DNA of 64,000 nt, from NCBI GenBank assembly GCA_004299095.1, contig SCQQ01000074.1, forward strand, positions 62,001 through 126,000, given 5' to 3'. This document shows, one piece after another, positions 19,034 to 30,048 of the stretch (position 1 is the stretch's first letter; the number at the start of each line of letters is the position of its first letter). The stretch comes from Burkholderiaceae bacterium (lineage in GTDB: Bacteria; Pseudomonadota; Gammaproteobacteria; Burkholderiales; Burkholderiaceae_C). Both the position numbers and the translations under genes were made by a program. Below the pieces are notes generated by a model, which worked only from the letters and a program-made list of their open reading frames with translations, was not told the origin of the DNA and did not search any database.

Positions 19034-20233
19034 GTGGACGCTGCTGCCGAACTCCAGGAACCGCACTTGATGAACACCTACGGCCGCCTGCCGGTCGCGA
19101 TTGCGTACGGGCGCGGCTGCCGCCTGTGGGACGTGAACGGCAAGAGCTATCTGGACGGTTTCGGCGGGATCGCGGTGAATACCCTGGGCCACGCGCACCC
19201 CAAGCTGGTGCCGGCGCTGCAGGACCAGATCGGCAAGGTGATCCACACCAGCAATTACTTCTACGTCCCGAACGCGGAAAAGCTCGCCGCCCGGCTGGCC
19301 GAGCTGTCCCGCATGCGCAACGTGTTTTTCTGCAATTCGGGCATGGAAGCGAATGAAGCCGCGATCAAGCTGGCGCGCAAGTTCGGCCACGGCCGTGGCA
19401 TCGACAGACCGGAAATCGTGGTGTACGACGATGCCTTCCACGGCCGCAGCATCGCGACCTTGAGCGCAACCGCCAATCCCAAGGTGCGTGAAGGTTTCGG
19501 CCCCTACGTCGAAGGTTTCATCCGCGCGCCGCGCAACGACATCAATGCGCTGAAGGCCGCGACCGCCGACCACCCCAACGTGACCGCGGTGTTCTTCGAA
19601 ACCATCCAGGGCGAAGGCGGCATCCGCCCGATGGAAGCGGAATACCTGCGCCAGGTGCGCGCGCTCTGCGACCAGAAGAACTGGCTCATGATGATCGACG
19701 AAGTGCAGTGCGGCATGGGCCGCACCGGCAAGTGGTTCGCGCACCAGTGGGCCGGCATCGTGCCGGATGTGATGGCGCTCGCCAAAGGACTGGCTTCGGG
19801 TGTGCCCATCGGCGCGGTCGTCGCCGGGCCGAGAGCGGCCGACATTTTCCAGCCGGGAAACCACGGCACCACGTTCGGCGGCAACCCGCTCGCCATGCGC
19901 GCCGGGGTCGAGACGCTGCGCATCATGGAAGAGGAAAAGCTGCTGGAAAACGCCGCCGACGTCGGCGCTTACCTGAAAGTCACATTGGAGCAAAAGCTCG
20001 GCGCCAACCCGGGCGTGCGCGAAATCCGCGGCCAGGGCTTGATGATCGGCGTCGAACTGATCAAGCCCTGCGCCATCCTCGCGCAGCGCGCGGTTAAAGC
20101 CGGCTTGTTGATCAGCGTGACCGCGGGCAACGTGATCCGTCTGGTACCGCCGCTCATCTTCACCCGGGCCGATGCGGACGAACTGGTGGCCATCCTGGTG
20201 CCGCTGGTCGAAGCGTTCCTGCAAGAGCCATAA
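19034..20233 (+). CDS. argD: Acetylornithine aminotransferase
   Basis: PLP-dependent class III aminotransferase that converts N-acetylglutamate semialdehyde to N-acetylornithine in arginine synthesis. At 399 residues it has normal length. Motifs: HTSNYFYVPN, FFCNSGMEANEAAIKLAR, DAFHGRSIATLSAT, MIDEVQCGMGRTGKWF, the PLP lysine in MALAKGLASGVPIGA, and GTTFGGNPLAMRAG. The GTG start follows GAGGGA; an ATG 12 codons later (MNTYGRLPVA) is an alternative that matches many homologs equally well. argF follows after 11 bases. Confidence 0.94.
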   Translation: MDAAAELQEPHLMNTYGRLPVAIAYGRGCRLWDVNGKSYLDGFGGIAVNTLGHAHPKLVPALQDQIGKVIHTSNYFYVPNAEKLAARLAELSRMRNVFFCNSGMEANEAAIKLARKFGHGRGIDRPEIVVYDDAFHGRSIATLSATANPKVREGFGPYVEGFIRAPRNDINALKAATADHPNVTAVFFETIQGEGGIRPMEAEYLRQVRALCDQKNWLMMIDEVQCGMGRTGKWFAHQWAGIVPDVMALAKGLASGVPIGAVVAGPRAADIFQPGNHGTTFGGNPLAMRAGVETLRIMEEEKLLENAADVGAYLKVTLEQKLGANPGVREIRGQGLMIGVELIKPCAILAQRAVKAGLLISVTAGNVIRLVPPLIFTRADADELVAILVPLVEAFLQEP

Positions 20234-20244
20234 AGAGGTTCCCC

Positions 20245-21186
20245 ATGACCGCACCCACCGCCCTCAAGCACTACCTGCAATTCGCGGATTTCAGCGCCGA
20301 CGAGTACGCCTACCTGCTCGATCGTGCGGCGCTCATCAAGCGCAAATTCAAGGCGTACGAAAAGCACCACACGTTGCACGACCGCACGCTGGCGATGATT
20401 TTCGAGAAAGCCAGCACGCGCACGCGCGTGAGCTTCGAAGCCGGCATGTACCAACTGGGCGGATCGGTGGTTTATCTGACCAGCGGCGACAGCCAACTGG
20501 GGCGGAACGAGCCGATCGAAGACACGGCGCGCGTGATCAGTCGCATGACCGACATCGTGATGATCCGCACTTTCGAGCAGGCGCGGATCGAGCGCTTTGC
20601 TGAATATTCGCGCGTGCCGGTGATCAACGGCCTGACCAACGAATACCACCCGTGCCAGATCCTGGCCGACCTCTTCACGTACCGCGAACACCGTGGGGAC
20701 ATCCGCGGCAAGACGGTGGCGTGGGTGGGCGACGGCAACAACATGGCCAACACTTGGGCGCAAGCCGCCACGCTGCTCGGCTTCAACCTGCACGTGAGCG
20801 CGCCGCAAGGCTATGAAGTGAACGAACAGTTGGCCGCGATCAAGGGGCATCGCCACGGCGCACCCGCATGGAAGAACTTCGCCAATCCGCGCGCGGCCTG
20901 CGAAGGCGCTGACCTGGTCACGACCGACGTCTGGACGTCGATGGGCTACGAAGCGGAAAACAAGGTACGCAAGGAAGCATTCGCCAGTTGGTGCGTGGAT
21001 ACCGACATGATGCAGGCAGCCAAGCCCGACGCGCTCTTCATGCACTGCCTGCCCGCGCACCGCGGCGAGGAAGTGGCCGCTGACGTGATCGACGGCCCGC
21101 AGTCCGTCGTCTGGGACGAAGCCGAGAACCGCATGCACGTGCAGAAGGCGCTGCTGGAATACCTGCTGCTCGGCCGCCTGAGTTAA
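20245..21186 (+). CDS. argF: Ornithine carbamoyltransferase
   Basis: Makes citrulline from ornithine and carbamoyl phosphate. The 313-residue protein shows the carbamoyl-phosphate loop KASTRTRVSFEAGMYQLGG, the HPCQILAD motif, and the ornithine-binding DVWTSMGYE and MHCLPAHRGEEV segments. AAGAGG precedes the ATG. It forms an operon with argD, the enzyme preceding it by two steps, an arrangement common in Burkholderiales. Confidence 0.97.
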   Translation: MTAPTALKHYLQFADFSADEYAYLLDRAALIKRKFKAYEKHHTLHDRTLAMIFEKASTRTRVSFEAGMYQLGGSVVYLTSGDSQLGRNEPIEDTARVISRMTDIVMIRTFEQARIERFAEYSRVPVINGLTNEYHPCQILADLFTYREHRGDIRGKTVAWVGDGNNMANTWAQAATLLGFNLHVSAPQGYEVNEQLAAIKGHRHGAPAWKNFANPRAACEGADLVTTDVWTSMGYEAENKVRKEAFASWCVDTDMMQAAKPDALFMHCLPAHRGEEVAADVIDGPQSVVWDEAENRMHVQKALLEYLLLGRLS

Positions 21187-21247
21187 AGCCCGATTCGCGA
21201 CCGCGTTGTGGTCACGGACCCACGCCGCGCGGCCGCGTCGCTCGTAT

Positions 21248-22702
21248 TCAGAAAAACAGCCAGGTCTCGATCAGGAAAAGCGGCACCAGGATGCCCACGC
21301 TCCACGCCATGTAGCCAAAGAAGCTCGGCATCCGGACTCCGCGTTCCACGGCGATAGACTTGACCATCAGGTTGGGCGCGTTGCCAATGTAGGTGATGGC
21401 GCCCATGAAGACCGCGCCAGCGCTGATGGCCGCCAGCGTATCGGCCAGCGGCCCCATCAGGTGGATCGCGTCGCCGCCCGCGGTATTGAAGAACACCAGA
21501 TACGTGGGCGCGTTGTCCAGCAGCGAACTCAAGGCACCCGTGGCCCAGAAGAACGCCGCCGGATTGGGCGTCCCGTCGGCGTTCGTGACAGCGCGCACGA
21601 CGGGCGCAAATGCGCCGTGGACTCCCGCCTGCAACATGGCGATCACGGGAATGATGGTGAGAAAGATGCCGGCAAACAGCATCGCCACTTCTTTCATCGG
21701 TCCCCAGCTGAATTGGTTGGCCCGGTGCACCGGCGCCGGCGTGACCACGAGGGAAGCGATCGTGACCAACGCCATGCCGACGTCACGCACCAGCCCGGGC
21801 AAGCCGACCGAAGTCCCATAAACGTCGAACGCGACCGGCGATTTCCACAGACCGCTCATCAGTACCAGGCCGACGACGATTGCCAGCAGGACGAAATTGA
21901 CGGCGCCGTCGAAACCAAACGAATGCGTGTCGGGCGTTGGATCGCGCGGCATGACGCCCTCTTTCTTGTACAGATAGCTGTCAAGCAAGAAAAAGATCAC
22001 CAGCAAAGCGCCGATCAGAAACACGGTATCGAGAATGACGTGTTCCACGGTCCAGAAGAAAGTCACGCCCTTCAGGAACCCGAGGAACAGCGGCGGATCG
22101 CCCAGCGGCGTCAGCGAGCCGCCGATGTTGCTCACGATGAAAATGAAAAAGATCACGACATGAGCACAATTGCGCCGGTTGTCGTTGGCGCGGATCAGCG
22201 GCCGGATCAACAACATGGAAGCGCCGGTGGTGCCCATGAAGCTCGCCAGAGCGCCGCCGATCAGCAGAAAAGCCACATTCACCAGCGGCTTGCCATGCAG
22301 ATTGCCGCGCACGTAAATGCCGCCCGACACCACGAACAGCGCGGTCAAAAGAACGATGAACGGGATGTACTCGTCCAGCAGCGCATGCACCAGCCCCGCC
22401 GCCGCCGCCCCGGAGCCGAAAACCGTCGCAAAAGGCAGGAAGAACGCCAACGACCACGCCGCGGTGATTTTTCCGAAGTGGCGTTCCCAGACCGTCGGGA
22501 CGAGCAGCGGGCACACCGCAATCGACAACAGCACGCCGATGAACGGCAGACCCCACCAGAACGCCAGCGCGCTGCCGTCGACAGTGGCGGCGTGCACCGA
22601 AGTCGAACCGAACGACAACACCCACAGCAGCGCCAGGCGGCCCGCCGGCCCGATTCGGACTTCCCTCCGCCGAGCGGGCGCGCGCATTGGCCGGCCCTTC
22701 AC
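21248..22702 (-). CDS. Sodium:proton antiporter-like membrane protein
   Basis: A 484-residue polytopic membrane protein of the ion-transporter (arsenite/citrate/NhaD-like) superfamily, with about 12 helices. Supporting segments are [45 protein letters not shown] and the second-half [18 protein letters not shown] and [16 protein letters not shown]. These Asn/Gly-rich re-entrant regions are typical of NhaD-type transporters, so Na+/H+ exchange is likely but a carboxylate substrate is possible. The ATG overlaps the pncB stop (ATGA), suggesting translational coupling with NAD salvage, an unusual pairing. It is convergent with argF. Confidence 0.8.
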   Translation of the reverse strand: MKGRPMRAPARRREVRIGPAGRLALLWVLSFGSTSVHAATVDGSALAFWWGLPFIGVLLSIAVCPLLVPTVWERHFGKITAAWSLAFFLPFATVFGSGAAAAGLVHALLDEYIPFIVLLTALFVVSGGIYVRGNLHGKPLVNVAFLLIGGALASFMGTTGASMLLIRPLIRANDNRRNCAHVVIFFIFIVSNIGGSLTPLGDPPLFLGFLKGVTFFWTVEHVILDTVFLIGALLVIFFLLDSYLYKKEGVMPRDPTPDTHSFGFDGAVNFVLLAIVVGLVLMSGLWKSPVAFDVYGTSVGLPGLVRDVGMALVTIASLVVTPAPVHRANQFSWGPMKEVAMLFAGIFLTIIPVIAMLQAGVHGAFAPVVRAVTNADGTPNPAAFFWATGALSSLLDNAPTYLVFFNTAGGDAIHLMGPLADTLAAISAGAVFMGAITYIGNAPNLMVKSIAVERGVRMPSFFGYMAWSVGILVPLFLIETWLFF

Positions 22703-23928
22703 CCGGCGGCTTTGTTGGCCGCGTCATCGCGCTTGGCGGAAGACTCCGGCGCCGACCCCAAGCCAAACACCTGGCGCAAGTAAGTCAGGTAGCCATCGTC
22801 TTCGACCATGGTCTTGCCGGGCGTGTCGGAAATTTTCGCAACAGGCTGATCGTTGCAGCGCACCATCTTCAGCACCAGTTGCAGCGCTTCGGGGCCCAGG
22901 TCGTTGGTCAGATTGGTGCCTACCCCAAACGAGACGCCCACGCGCTTGTGGAAACGCTTGAACAGCTCGATGCAGCGCGGGATGGTGAGGCCGTCGCTGA
23001 ACACCAGCGTCTTGTTGCGCGGGTCGCAGCGGTTGGCGGTGTAGTGTTCGATCATGCGCTCACCCCAGACGAACGGATCGCCCGAATCGTGGCGCGCGCC
23101 ATCGAAGAGTTTGCAGAAATACATGTCGAAATCGCGCAGGAAAGCGTTCATGCCGTACACGTCCGAGAGCGCAATCCCGAGGTCGCCGCGGTATTCCTGC
23201 GCCCACTTTTCAAAGGCGAACACCTGGCTGTCGCGCAGCCGCGGCCCGAGCGCCTGGCAGGCCTGCAAATACTCGTGCGCCATGGTGCCCACCGGCCGTA
23301 AGCCAAGCTCCTTGGCAAACAGCACGTTGCTGGTGCCCGACAACTGCCCGTCATCGCCCGTTCCGAGCCCACGTGCCAGCGTTTGCAGTACCTCCTGGTG
23401 CCACGCGCGCGAGAAGCGGCGACGCGTGCCGAAATCGGCCAGTTTCAGCGCCGCCAGATGTGGATTCTTCAAGAGGCCGATTTTTTCCTGCAGGCGCCGC
23501 CGGCCCTCAGCATGGCTCAAATGCGGCGCGGTGTTGCGGAAATAAACCTCGCTGATGATCGCGAGCAGCGGCACCTCGAACAGGATGGTGTGCAACCACG
23601 GTCCACGAATCCGGATCGCAATTTCGCCGTCGTCCTGCGCGCTCAACGCCACGTGCTTGACGTTGAGCTTGAACAGCCCGAGAAAGTCGATGAAATCGCT
23701 CTTGATGAAACGCAGGCTGCGCATGTACGCCAGTTCACCCTCGGTGAACTGCAAGCTGCACAAATGCGCGATCTCGTCCTGGACCTCCTTCAGGTACGGC
23801 GCCAACGCAACCCCTTCCGTGCGGCACTTGAACTTGTATTCGACCTGGGCGCCGGGAAACTGGTGCAGCACGGCCTGCATCATGGTGAATTTGTAGAGAT
23901 CGGTGTCGAGCAAACTGTCGATGATCAT
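22699..23928 (-). CDS. pncB: Nicotinate phosphoribosyltransferase
   Basis: Makes nicotinate mononucleotide from nicotinate and PRPP with ATP hydrolysis, the entry step of the Preiss-Handler NAD salvage route. The 409-residue protein starts [20 protein letters not shown], as expected. It carries [22 protein letters not shown], the phospho-histidine region [30 protein letters not shown] and [15 protein letters not shown]. The last 40 residues are variable. It lies upstream of, and overlaps by 4 bases, the antiporter gene. Confidence 0.96.
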   Translation of the reverse strand: MIIDSLLDTDLYKFTMMQAVLHQFPGAQVEYKFKCRTEGVALAPYLKEVQDEIAHLCSLQFTEGELAYMRSLRFIKSDFIDFLGLFKLNVKHVALSAQDDGEIAIRIRGPWLHTILFEVPLLAIISEVYFRNTAPHLSHAEGRRRLQEKIGLLKNPHLAALKLADFGTRRRFSRAWHQEVLQTLARGLGTGDDGQLSGTSNVLFAKELGLRPVGTMAHEYLQACQALGPRLRDSQVFAFEKWAQEYRGDLGIALSDVYGMNAFLRDFDMYFCKLFDGARHDSGDPFVWGERMIEHYTANRCDPRNKTLVFSDGLTIPRCIELFKRFHKRVGVSFGVGTNLTNDLGPEALQLVLKMVRCNDQPVAKISDTPGKTMVEDDGYLTYLRQVFGLGSAPESSAKRDDAANKAAG

Positions 23929-23989
23929 GTCAGCTACCTTTTCTCATCGCGCTTGAACGCGACCGTCTGGATTTCTTGGGTGAGTTGAG

Positions 23990-24736
23990 TCAACACGCGC
24001 TTTGCGGCGCGTCCGCATCGCCTACCCACCGGGTGAACGACTCGACCGGAGCGCGCGCGTTGGCAAACGTGTTCACCGGCGCCGATTCGTCGGGCCAGCC
24101 GAGCGACATGCCGCACACCAGCTTCTCGTCGGCACTGGCGCCCACGAACGGCATGATGATCGAGTGGAACCGATTCCAAGCCGCCTGCGGACAGGTGTGC
24201 AGTCCCCGGGCGCGCGCCGCCACCATGATGTTTTGCAGGAACATGCCGTAGTCGATCAGGCTGCCTGCGCCCATGATTCGGTCCACGGTAAAAATCAATC
24301 CGACCGGCGCGTCGAAAAACTCGAAATTGCGCCGGTGTTGCGCGTGCATCTTGTCTTTCTCGCCGCGCGCAATGCCCAGCAACCCATACAGGCCCCAACC
24401 ATTGGTGCGCCGACGCCCGAGATAAGGCTCCAGCCAGTGGCTTGGGTAGTAGTCGTACTCTTCCTGGTACCGGGCAGCCAGATCGGGTCGGTCGCGAATC
24501 GCGTCGTAGGCGGCGCACACTTGCGTGACCAACGCTTCTCTCGCCCGACCCTGCAGCACATACACCCGCCAGGGCTGGGCGTTGCTGCCCGATGGCGCGT
24601 AGCGCGCCACCTGCAGGATTTCATTCACCGAGGCGCGCGGCACCGGTTGCGCTGAAAACGCACGCACGCAGTAACGGTTCAGGATCGCCGCATCGACGCT
24701 GGCTGGATCCGCGATGCGGGCGTTGAGTTGTGTCAT
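23990..24736 (-). CDS. Nitroreductase family flavoprotein
   Basis: A 248-residue FMN-dependent oxidoreductase of the nitroreductase superfamily, probably using NAD(P)H on nitroaromatics or quinones. The N-terminal FMN-binding helix and loop (YCVRAFSAQPVPRASVNEIL, then RYAPSGSNAQPWRVYVL) are typical. Conserved DYGMFLQNIMVAARARGLHT and CPQAAWNRFH fall in the middle, and a GMSLGWPDESAPVN motif near the end forms the phosphate-binding turn. Its physiological substrate is unknown. It is transcribed divergently from the phasin gene. Confidence 0.88.
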   Translation of the reverse strand: MTQLNARIADPASVDAAILNRYCVRAFSAQPVPRASVNEILQVARYAPSGSNAQPWRVYVLQGRAREALVTQVCAAYDAIRDRPDLAARYQEEYDYYPSHWLEPYLGRRRTNGWGLYGLLGIARGEKDKMHAQHRRNFEFFDAPVGLIFTVDRIMGAGSLIDYGMFLQNIMVAARARGLHTCPQAAWNRFHSIIMPFVGASADEKLVCGMSLGWPDESAPVNTFANARAPVESFTRWVGDADAPQSAC

Positions 24737-24887
24737 GAAAGTGTTTCGGGGGCAGAACGGAACCGTGTCGAGACTGGGGCCGATCAGGACGCGAGTCTAC
24801 GCAAGCGGACGGCCCCGCGGCGGCAAAGCCCCTGACGCGCGCTTCTAGACTGCCGTGTCTAAACAAGCCAGGATCAGGGAAAACCCC

Positions 24888-24915
24888 TTGATTTGCCCGG
24901 CGAATACCGTAACAT
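24888..24915 (+). promoter_or_regulatory. Candidate sigma-70 promoter for the phasin gene
   Basis: TTGATT (24888-24893) and TAACAT (24910-24915) are separated by 16 bases, about 90 bases before the phasin ATG. An imperfect CTGC-N8-GCAG palindrome follows at 24931-24946 and could be an operator. PhaR-type repressors recognise TGC-rich sequences in some bacteria, but the match here is only suggestive. Confidence 0.4.
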
Positions 24916-25004
24916 TCATCCCATGCTGCGCTGCAACATAAAGCAGTGGTTCAGAGCAGCACTCACGAGTGTATTTGCCCACCATTGCCACGGAGATATT
25001 CCAC

Positions 25005-25556
25005 ATGTTCACGCCCGACCAATTCATTGAATCGCAAAAAACCAGCCTGAGAACCCTGAACGACCTGAGCGTCAAGGCGTTCGAAGGCGTCGAAAAGCTG
25101 ATCGACCTCAACGTCCAAGCCGCCAAGTCGGCCATGGTCGAATCGAACGAGCACACCCAAGCGCTGTTGTCCGTCAAGGACGTGCAAGAGTTCCTGGCGC
25201 TGCAAAGCAGCGTGGTCGAGCCTCTGGCCGAAAAAGTGGCCGCCTACAACCGCCACCTGTATGACATCGCTTCTGGCGTGAATGGCGAATTCAGCAGGGC
25301 TTTCGAAGCCAAGCTCGCCGAAAACCAGGCGCAATTCGCCGCCTTCATTGAAGACGCCGCAAAAAATGCCCCGGCCGGCTCGGAATCGGCTGTTGCCCTG
25401 TTCAAGAGCGCCGTCTCCGCTGCCAACAATGCGTTTGATTCAGTTCAAAAAGCGGCCAAGCAAGCGTCCGACATCGCCGAAGCCAACATCAATGCGGCTG
25501 CCGCGAATGCCACCAAGATCGCCAAGAGCGCTGCAGTCGGCGGCAAGAAACGCTAA
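25005..25556 (+). CDS. Phasin family protein (PHA granule-associated)
   Basis: A 183-residue, Ala-rich, helical protein coating polyhydroxyalkanoate granules. The start is the ATG giving MFTPDQFIESQKTSLRTLND, preceded by GGAGA; the 12-residue upstream extension is rejected. The family pattern of amphipathic helices is clear: VEKLIDLNVQAAKSAM, FLALQSSVVEPLAEKVAAYNRH and NAFDSVQKAAKQA, with a short basic C terminus (GGKKR). It is a single-gene unit with its own putative promoter and a perfect terminator. It implies that the host makes PHA. Confidence 0.93.
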   Translation: MFTPDQFIESQKTSLRTLNDLSVKAFEGVEKLIDLNVQAAKSAMVESNEHTQALLSVKDVQEFLALQSSVVEPLAEKVAAYNRHLYDIASGVNGEFSRAFEAKLAENQAQFAAFIEDAAKNAPAGSESAVALFKSAVSAANNAFDSVQKAAKQASDIAEANINAAAANATKIAKSAAVGGKKR

Positions 25557-25674
25557 TTGAGCGCTGAGCTAAGCCACTTAGGGTTTTATTGAATGCAAGA
25601 AGTCAGGCAGTGCCTGACGCAAGAGTTGTCTCCTCGGATCCTTTCGAAACTCTCCGAGTTCAGGGATCCCTTCA

Positions 25675-25703
25675 GGGCTGATCGCAAGATCAGCCCTTTT
25701 TTT
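25675..25703 (+). terminator. Rho-independent terminator after the phasin gene
   Basis: GGGCTGATC-GCAA-GATCAGCCC, a perfect 9-bp stem with a GNRA tetraloop, followed by seven T residues. It lies about 120 bases after the phasin stop. Confidence 0.93.
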
Positions 25704-25904
25704 GCCTTTTTTTGTCGCCTTCGCGCCCGGACGCTGCTTCCCTGGGCGGCGTGCGGCATGAACAGCGTGCGACCACTTGAAACTCGGTCGGCGGTCGAGA
25801 ACGCCGGGCGCGACATACGGACGGGTCCGGGCTCCACCGTCAAATCGGAGTGGTCAGACATGGTCGTCATGACTTCTGAGAACGTCGCGAGTTACCCCGC
25901 GTGA

Positions 25905-26172
25905 AGGAAACCAAGGGGACAGGCATTTGGCTTGGCGGTGCGCAGCCGCGGGCTGGGCGGCGACATCATGGCGGGTCTGCGGTCGCTCAAGGGCAGCGAG
26001 ATCACCGAGTACACGCAAATATTGGAAAAAGCTCGCCGCCACGCCGTCGATCGCTTGGTGCGGAACGCCACGGCCATGGGCGCCGACGGCATCGTGACAA
26101 TGCGTTGCGATTCCTCCGAAATCGGTCACCATGAGCGAGATCCCGGCCTACGGCACGGCTGTCGCGCTGTGA
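25905..26172 (+). pseudogene. Broken YbjQ/DUF74 family remnant
   Basis: The frame entered after the TGA at 25902 reads GLAVRSRGLGGDIMAGLRSL, then a SEITEYTQILEKARRHAVDR segment and NATAMGADGIV and SSEIG, a good match to the C-terminal part of the YbjQ (DUF74, heavy-metal-binding-like) family. After the SSEIG codons one extra base shifts the frame. The expected ending (MSEIPAYGTAVAL, stop at 26170-26172) is intact in the next frame. The N-terminal third of the family is missing and the only usable start is a TTG at 25932. This looks like a decayed gene. A single-base sequencing error could explain the frameshift but not the missing N terminus. Confidence 0.7.
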
Positions 26173-26185
26173 AAGACAGGCCGAC

Positions 26186-26758
26186 ATGCGGAAGCGTTTG
26201 GTCATTGCGCTCGGTATCGCAGGCCTGGCGACCGCTGTCTTGTTTCTGGCGTTCAGACTCTACACACCGGCCATTCACTTGTTCACCTGGAGCATCACCG
26301 TCATCGTTGCCACGGTGTTCGAACCTTGGCGCTATTCACCCAAGGTAAACCGCAGCAGCGGTCGCTGGCAGGCGACGCGCGAGCGCTTCAACGACCCCGT
26401 GCCGGGCGACCGGGTCAAGGTGTTCTACAACCTCGGAGCCGGCGAGCGTGACAATCACGGCGCGGAACATCCCCAGTGCAGATCAGGCGACGTGACGGCG
26501 TTTTCCGTCTTGGTGGACGCCGCGACGTCGAGTGCCGTCTTGAATCATTGGAACGGCCGCTCGCGTGTTGTAAACTCCCCGCCGAAACCAAGTAAACGAA
26601 CAACCAAAAACGCCTTTGAGACGCGTCGCATTCGCCGGCAAACGGTACCCGCTTCGACGCGCACCTTCCACGATGAACCATCAACTGCTGGCCGCCGTTT
26701 TCGTTTTGTTTTTCGTCCCTGCTGTCTACGCACAGCAAGCATCTCACGCCCCGATTGA
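26186..26758 (+). CDS. Uncertain small membrane protein
   Basis: An ATG 13 bases after the YbjQ remnant opens a frame whose first 85 or so residues look coding: MRKRLVIALGIAGLATAVLF starts one or two hydrophobic helices, followed by a polar RWQATRERFNDPVPGDRVKV segment. Beyond about residue 95 the composition degrades and the frame runs over the start of the NlpC/P60 gene in another phase, so the true gene is probably shorter or frameshifted. I do not recognise the family. It may have been coupled to the broken YbjQ gene. Confidence 0.35.
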   Translation: MRKRLVIALGIAGLATAVLFLAFRLYTPAIHLFTWSITVIVATVFEPWRYSPKVNRSSGRWQATRERFNDPVPGDRVKVFYNLGAGERDNHGAEHPQCRSGDVTAFSVLVDAATSSAVLNHWNGRSRVVNSPPKPSKRTTKNAFETRRIRRQTVPASTRTFHDEPSTAGRRFRFVFRPCCLRTASISRPD

Positions 26759-27248
26759 AGCGCATGGCGCCGCCGCAGACGACGCATCGACGAGCGATCC
26801 GTTGCATCAAGTCTTGGTGAAAAGAGGGTTCTTCGAGAACATCCAGAATTCGGTCCAGCAAGGCGCAACCCTTGCGCACGACATGGTGGAGAACGCGCTG
26901 GACCTGATCGGAACGCGCTACCGCCGAGGCGGCACTTCCGCCGTCACCGGGTTCGACTGCAGCGGCTTCGTCCGCGCGATTTACGAAGAAACCACCGGTC
27001 GGCTCCTGCCGCACAACGCTGCCGCCCAAGCACGCACCACCGAAAAAATCGACAAGTCGCAGCTCAAACCGGGCGACCTGGTGTTTTTCAATACGCTGCG
27101 ACGCGCCTATAGCCACGTCGGCATCTACATCGGCGACGGCAAGTTCATCCACTCTCCACGCGCCGGCCAAGACGTGCGCATCGAAGAGTTGAGCATGAGC
27201 TACTGGGCCAAACGCTTCGACGGCGCGCGCCGGCTGACTTTCCACTAA
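26673..27248 (+). CDS. NlpC/P60 family peptidoglycan hydrolase
   Basis: A 191-residue exported cysteine peptidase, probably a D,L-endopeptidase cutting peptidoglycan stem peptides. The ATG gives a signal peptide with core LLAAVFVLFFVPAVYA and likely cleavage after AYA-type residues near 20. The NlpC/P60 domain fills residues 70-191: catalytic Cys96 in FDCSGFVRAIYEE, His148 in SHVGIYIGDGKFIHSP and a third polar residue, His160. No lipobox is present, so it is periplasmic rather than anchored. The upstream in-frame TTG extension is rejected because it precedes the signal peptide. Confidence 0.92.
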   Translation: MNHQLLAAVFVLFFVPAVYAQQASHAPIEAHGAAADDASTSDPLHQVLVKRGFFENIQNSVQQGATLAHDMVENALDLIGTRYRRGGTSAVTGFDCSGFVRAIYEETTGRLLPHNAAAQARTTEKIDKSQLKPGDLVFFNTLRRAYSHVGIYIGDGKFIHSPRAGQDVRIEELSMSYWAKRFDGARRLTFH

Positions 27249-27371
27249 AAGTCAAACGGCCGCCTGACAGACGCGGCCCGCGAGCACGTCCAATGAAGCC
27301 TTCCCTTGATTCCCGGTGCGCGTGGCTGGGGCGGCACGGACACGCGGCGCCAGACGCCGCAGCGGATCGAA

Positions 27372-27680
27372 CTAACGCCGCCAGCCGCCGCGGTGGCCCC
27401 AACCACCATGGCCCCATCCGCCTCGGTGGCCGCCACCCCAGTAGCCGTGGCCGAAAGTCCCATAAAGCCCAATCGACACGGCTGGCCAGCCATAGCCGTA
27501 GTACGGTGCAGGCGCATAGACGGGCGCCGCGTAGACGGGCGTGGCCGAATATGCCACCGGTGCGCCAATCGCATACGGCCCCGCGGGCGCGACGACACAG
27601 CCACCCAGCAAGCACGCACCCAGGGCTACAGCGCACAACGCCCAACGGCGCCGGCTGCAAGCAGGAATGAAGGGGGTCAT
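27372..27680 (-). CDS. Gly/His/Tyr-rich lipoprotein
   Basis: A 102-residue predicted lipoprotein. Basic residues and a hydrophobic core (RRRWALCAVALGACLLGGC) lead to a lipobox with the modifiable Cys near residue 28. The mature part is rich in Pro, Tyr and Ala and ends in GGGHRGGWGHGGWGHRGGWR, a Gly/His/Trp tail that could bind metals (inference). Small envelope lipoproteins with such tails are frequent in betaproteobacteria, but no function is established. It is convergent with the NlpC/P60 gene. Confidence 0.72.
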   Translation of the reverse strand: MTPFIPACSRRRWALCAVALGACLLGGCVVAPAGPYAIGAPVAYSATPVYAAPVYAPAPYYGYGWPAVSIGLYGTFGHGYWGGGHRGGWGHGGWGHRGGWRR

Positions 27681-27841
27681 GATTTCAACGTAACGAACGC
27701 GTAATCCGCTCGGAGTCAGTATGGCACTGAACCTGATTCGAGGTTGCGCGCCGAGTGCTCAGACCGCGGCCGTCGTTTCTGCGTTCATACCGTGGCATCG
27801 GGTATCTGGTAGCCCAAAAAATCCGGCGCTTTGGGCAAAAT

Positions 27842-30025
<2,184 letters not shown>

Positions 30026-30048
30026 TCAAGACCACGGCGGCGCGCACA

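Noticed and set aside
25593-25904. Plus-strand ORF of 103 codons after the phasin gene
   Set aside because: It runs straight through a perfect Rho-independent terminator and has no family resemblance or ribosome site.
24737-27700. A horizontally acquired island around the YbjQ remnant
   Set aside because: There is no integrase, insertion sequence, tRNA or flanking repeat, and base composition looks like the rest, so decay in place is the simpler reading.
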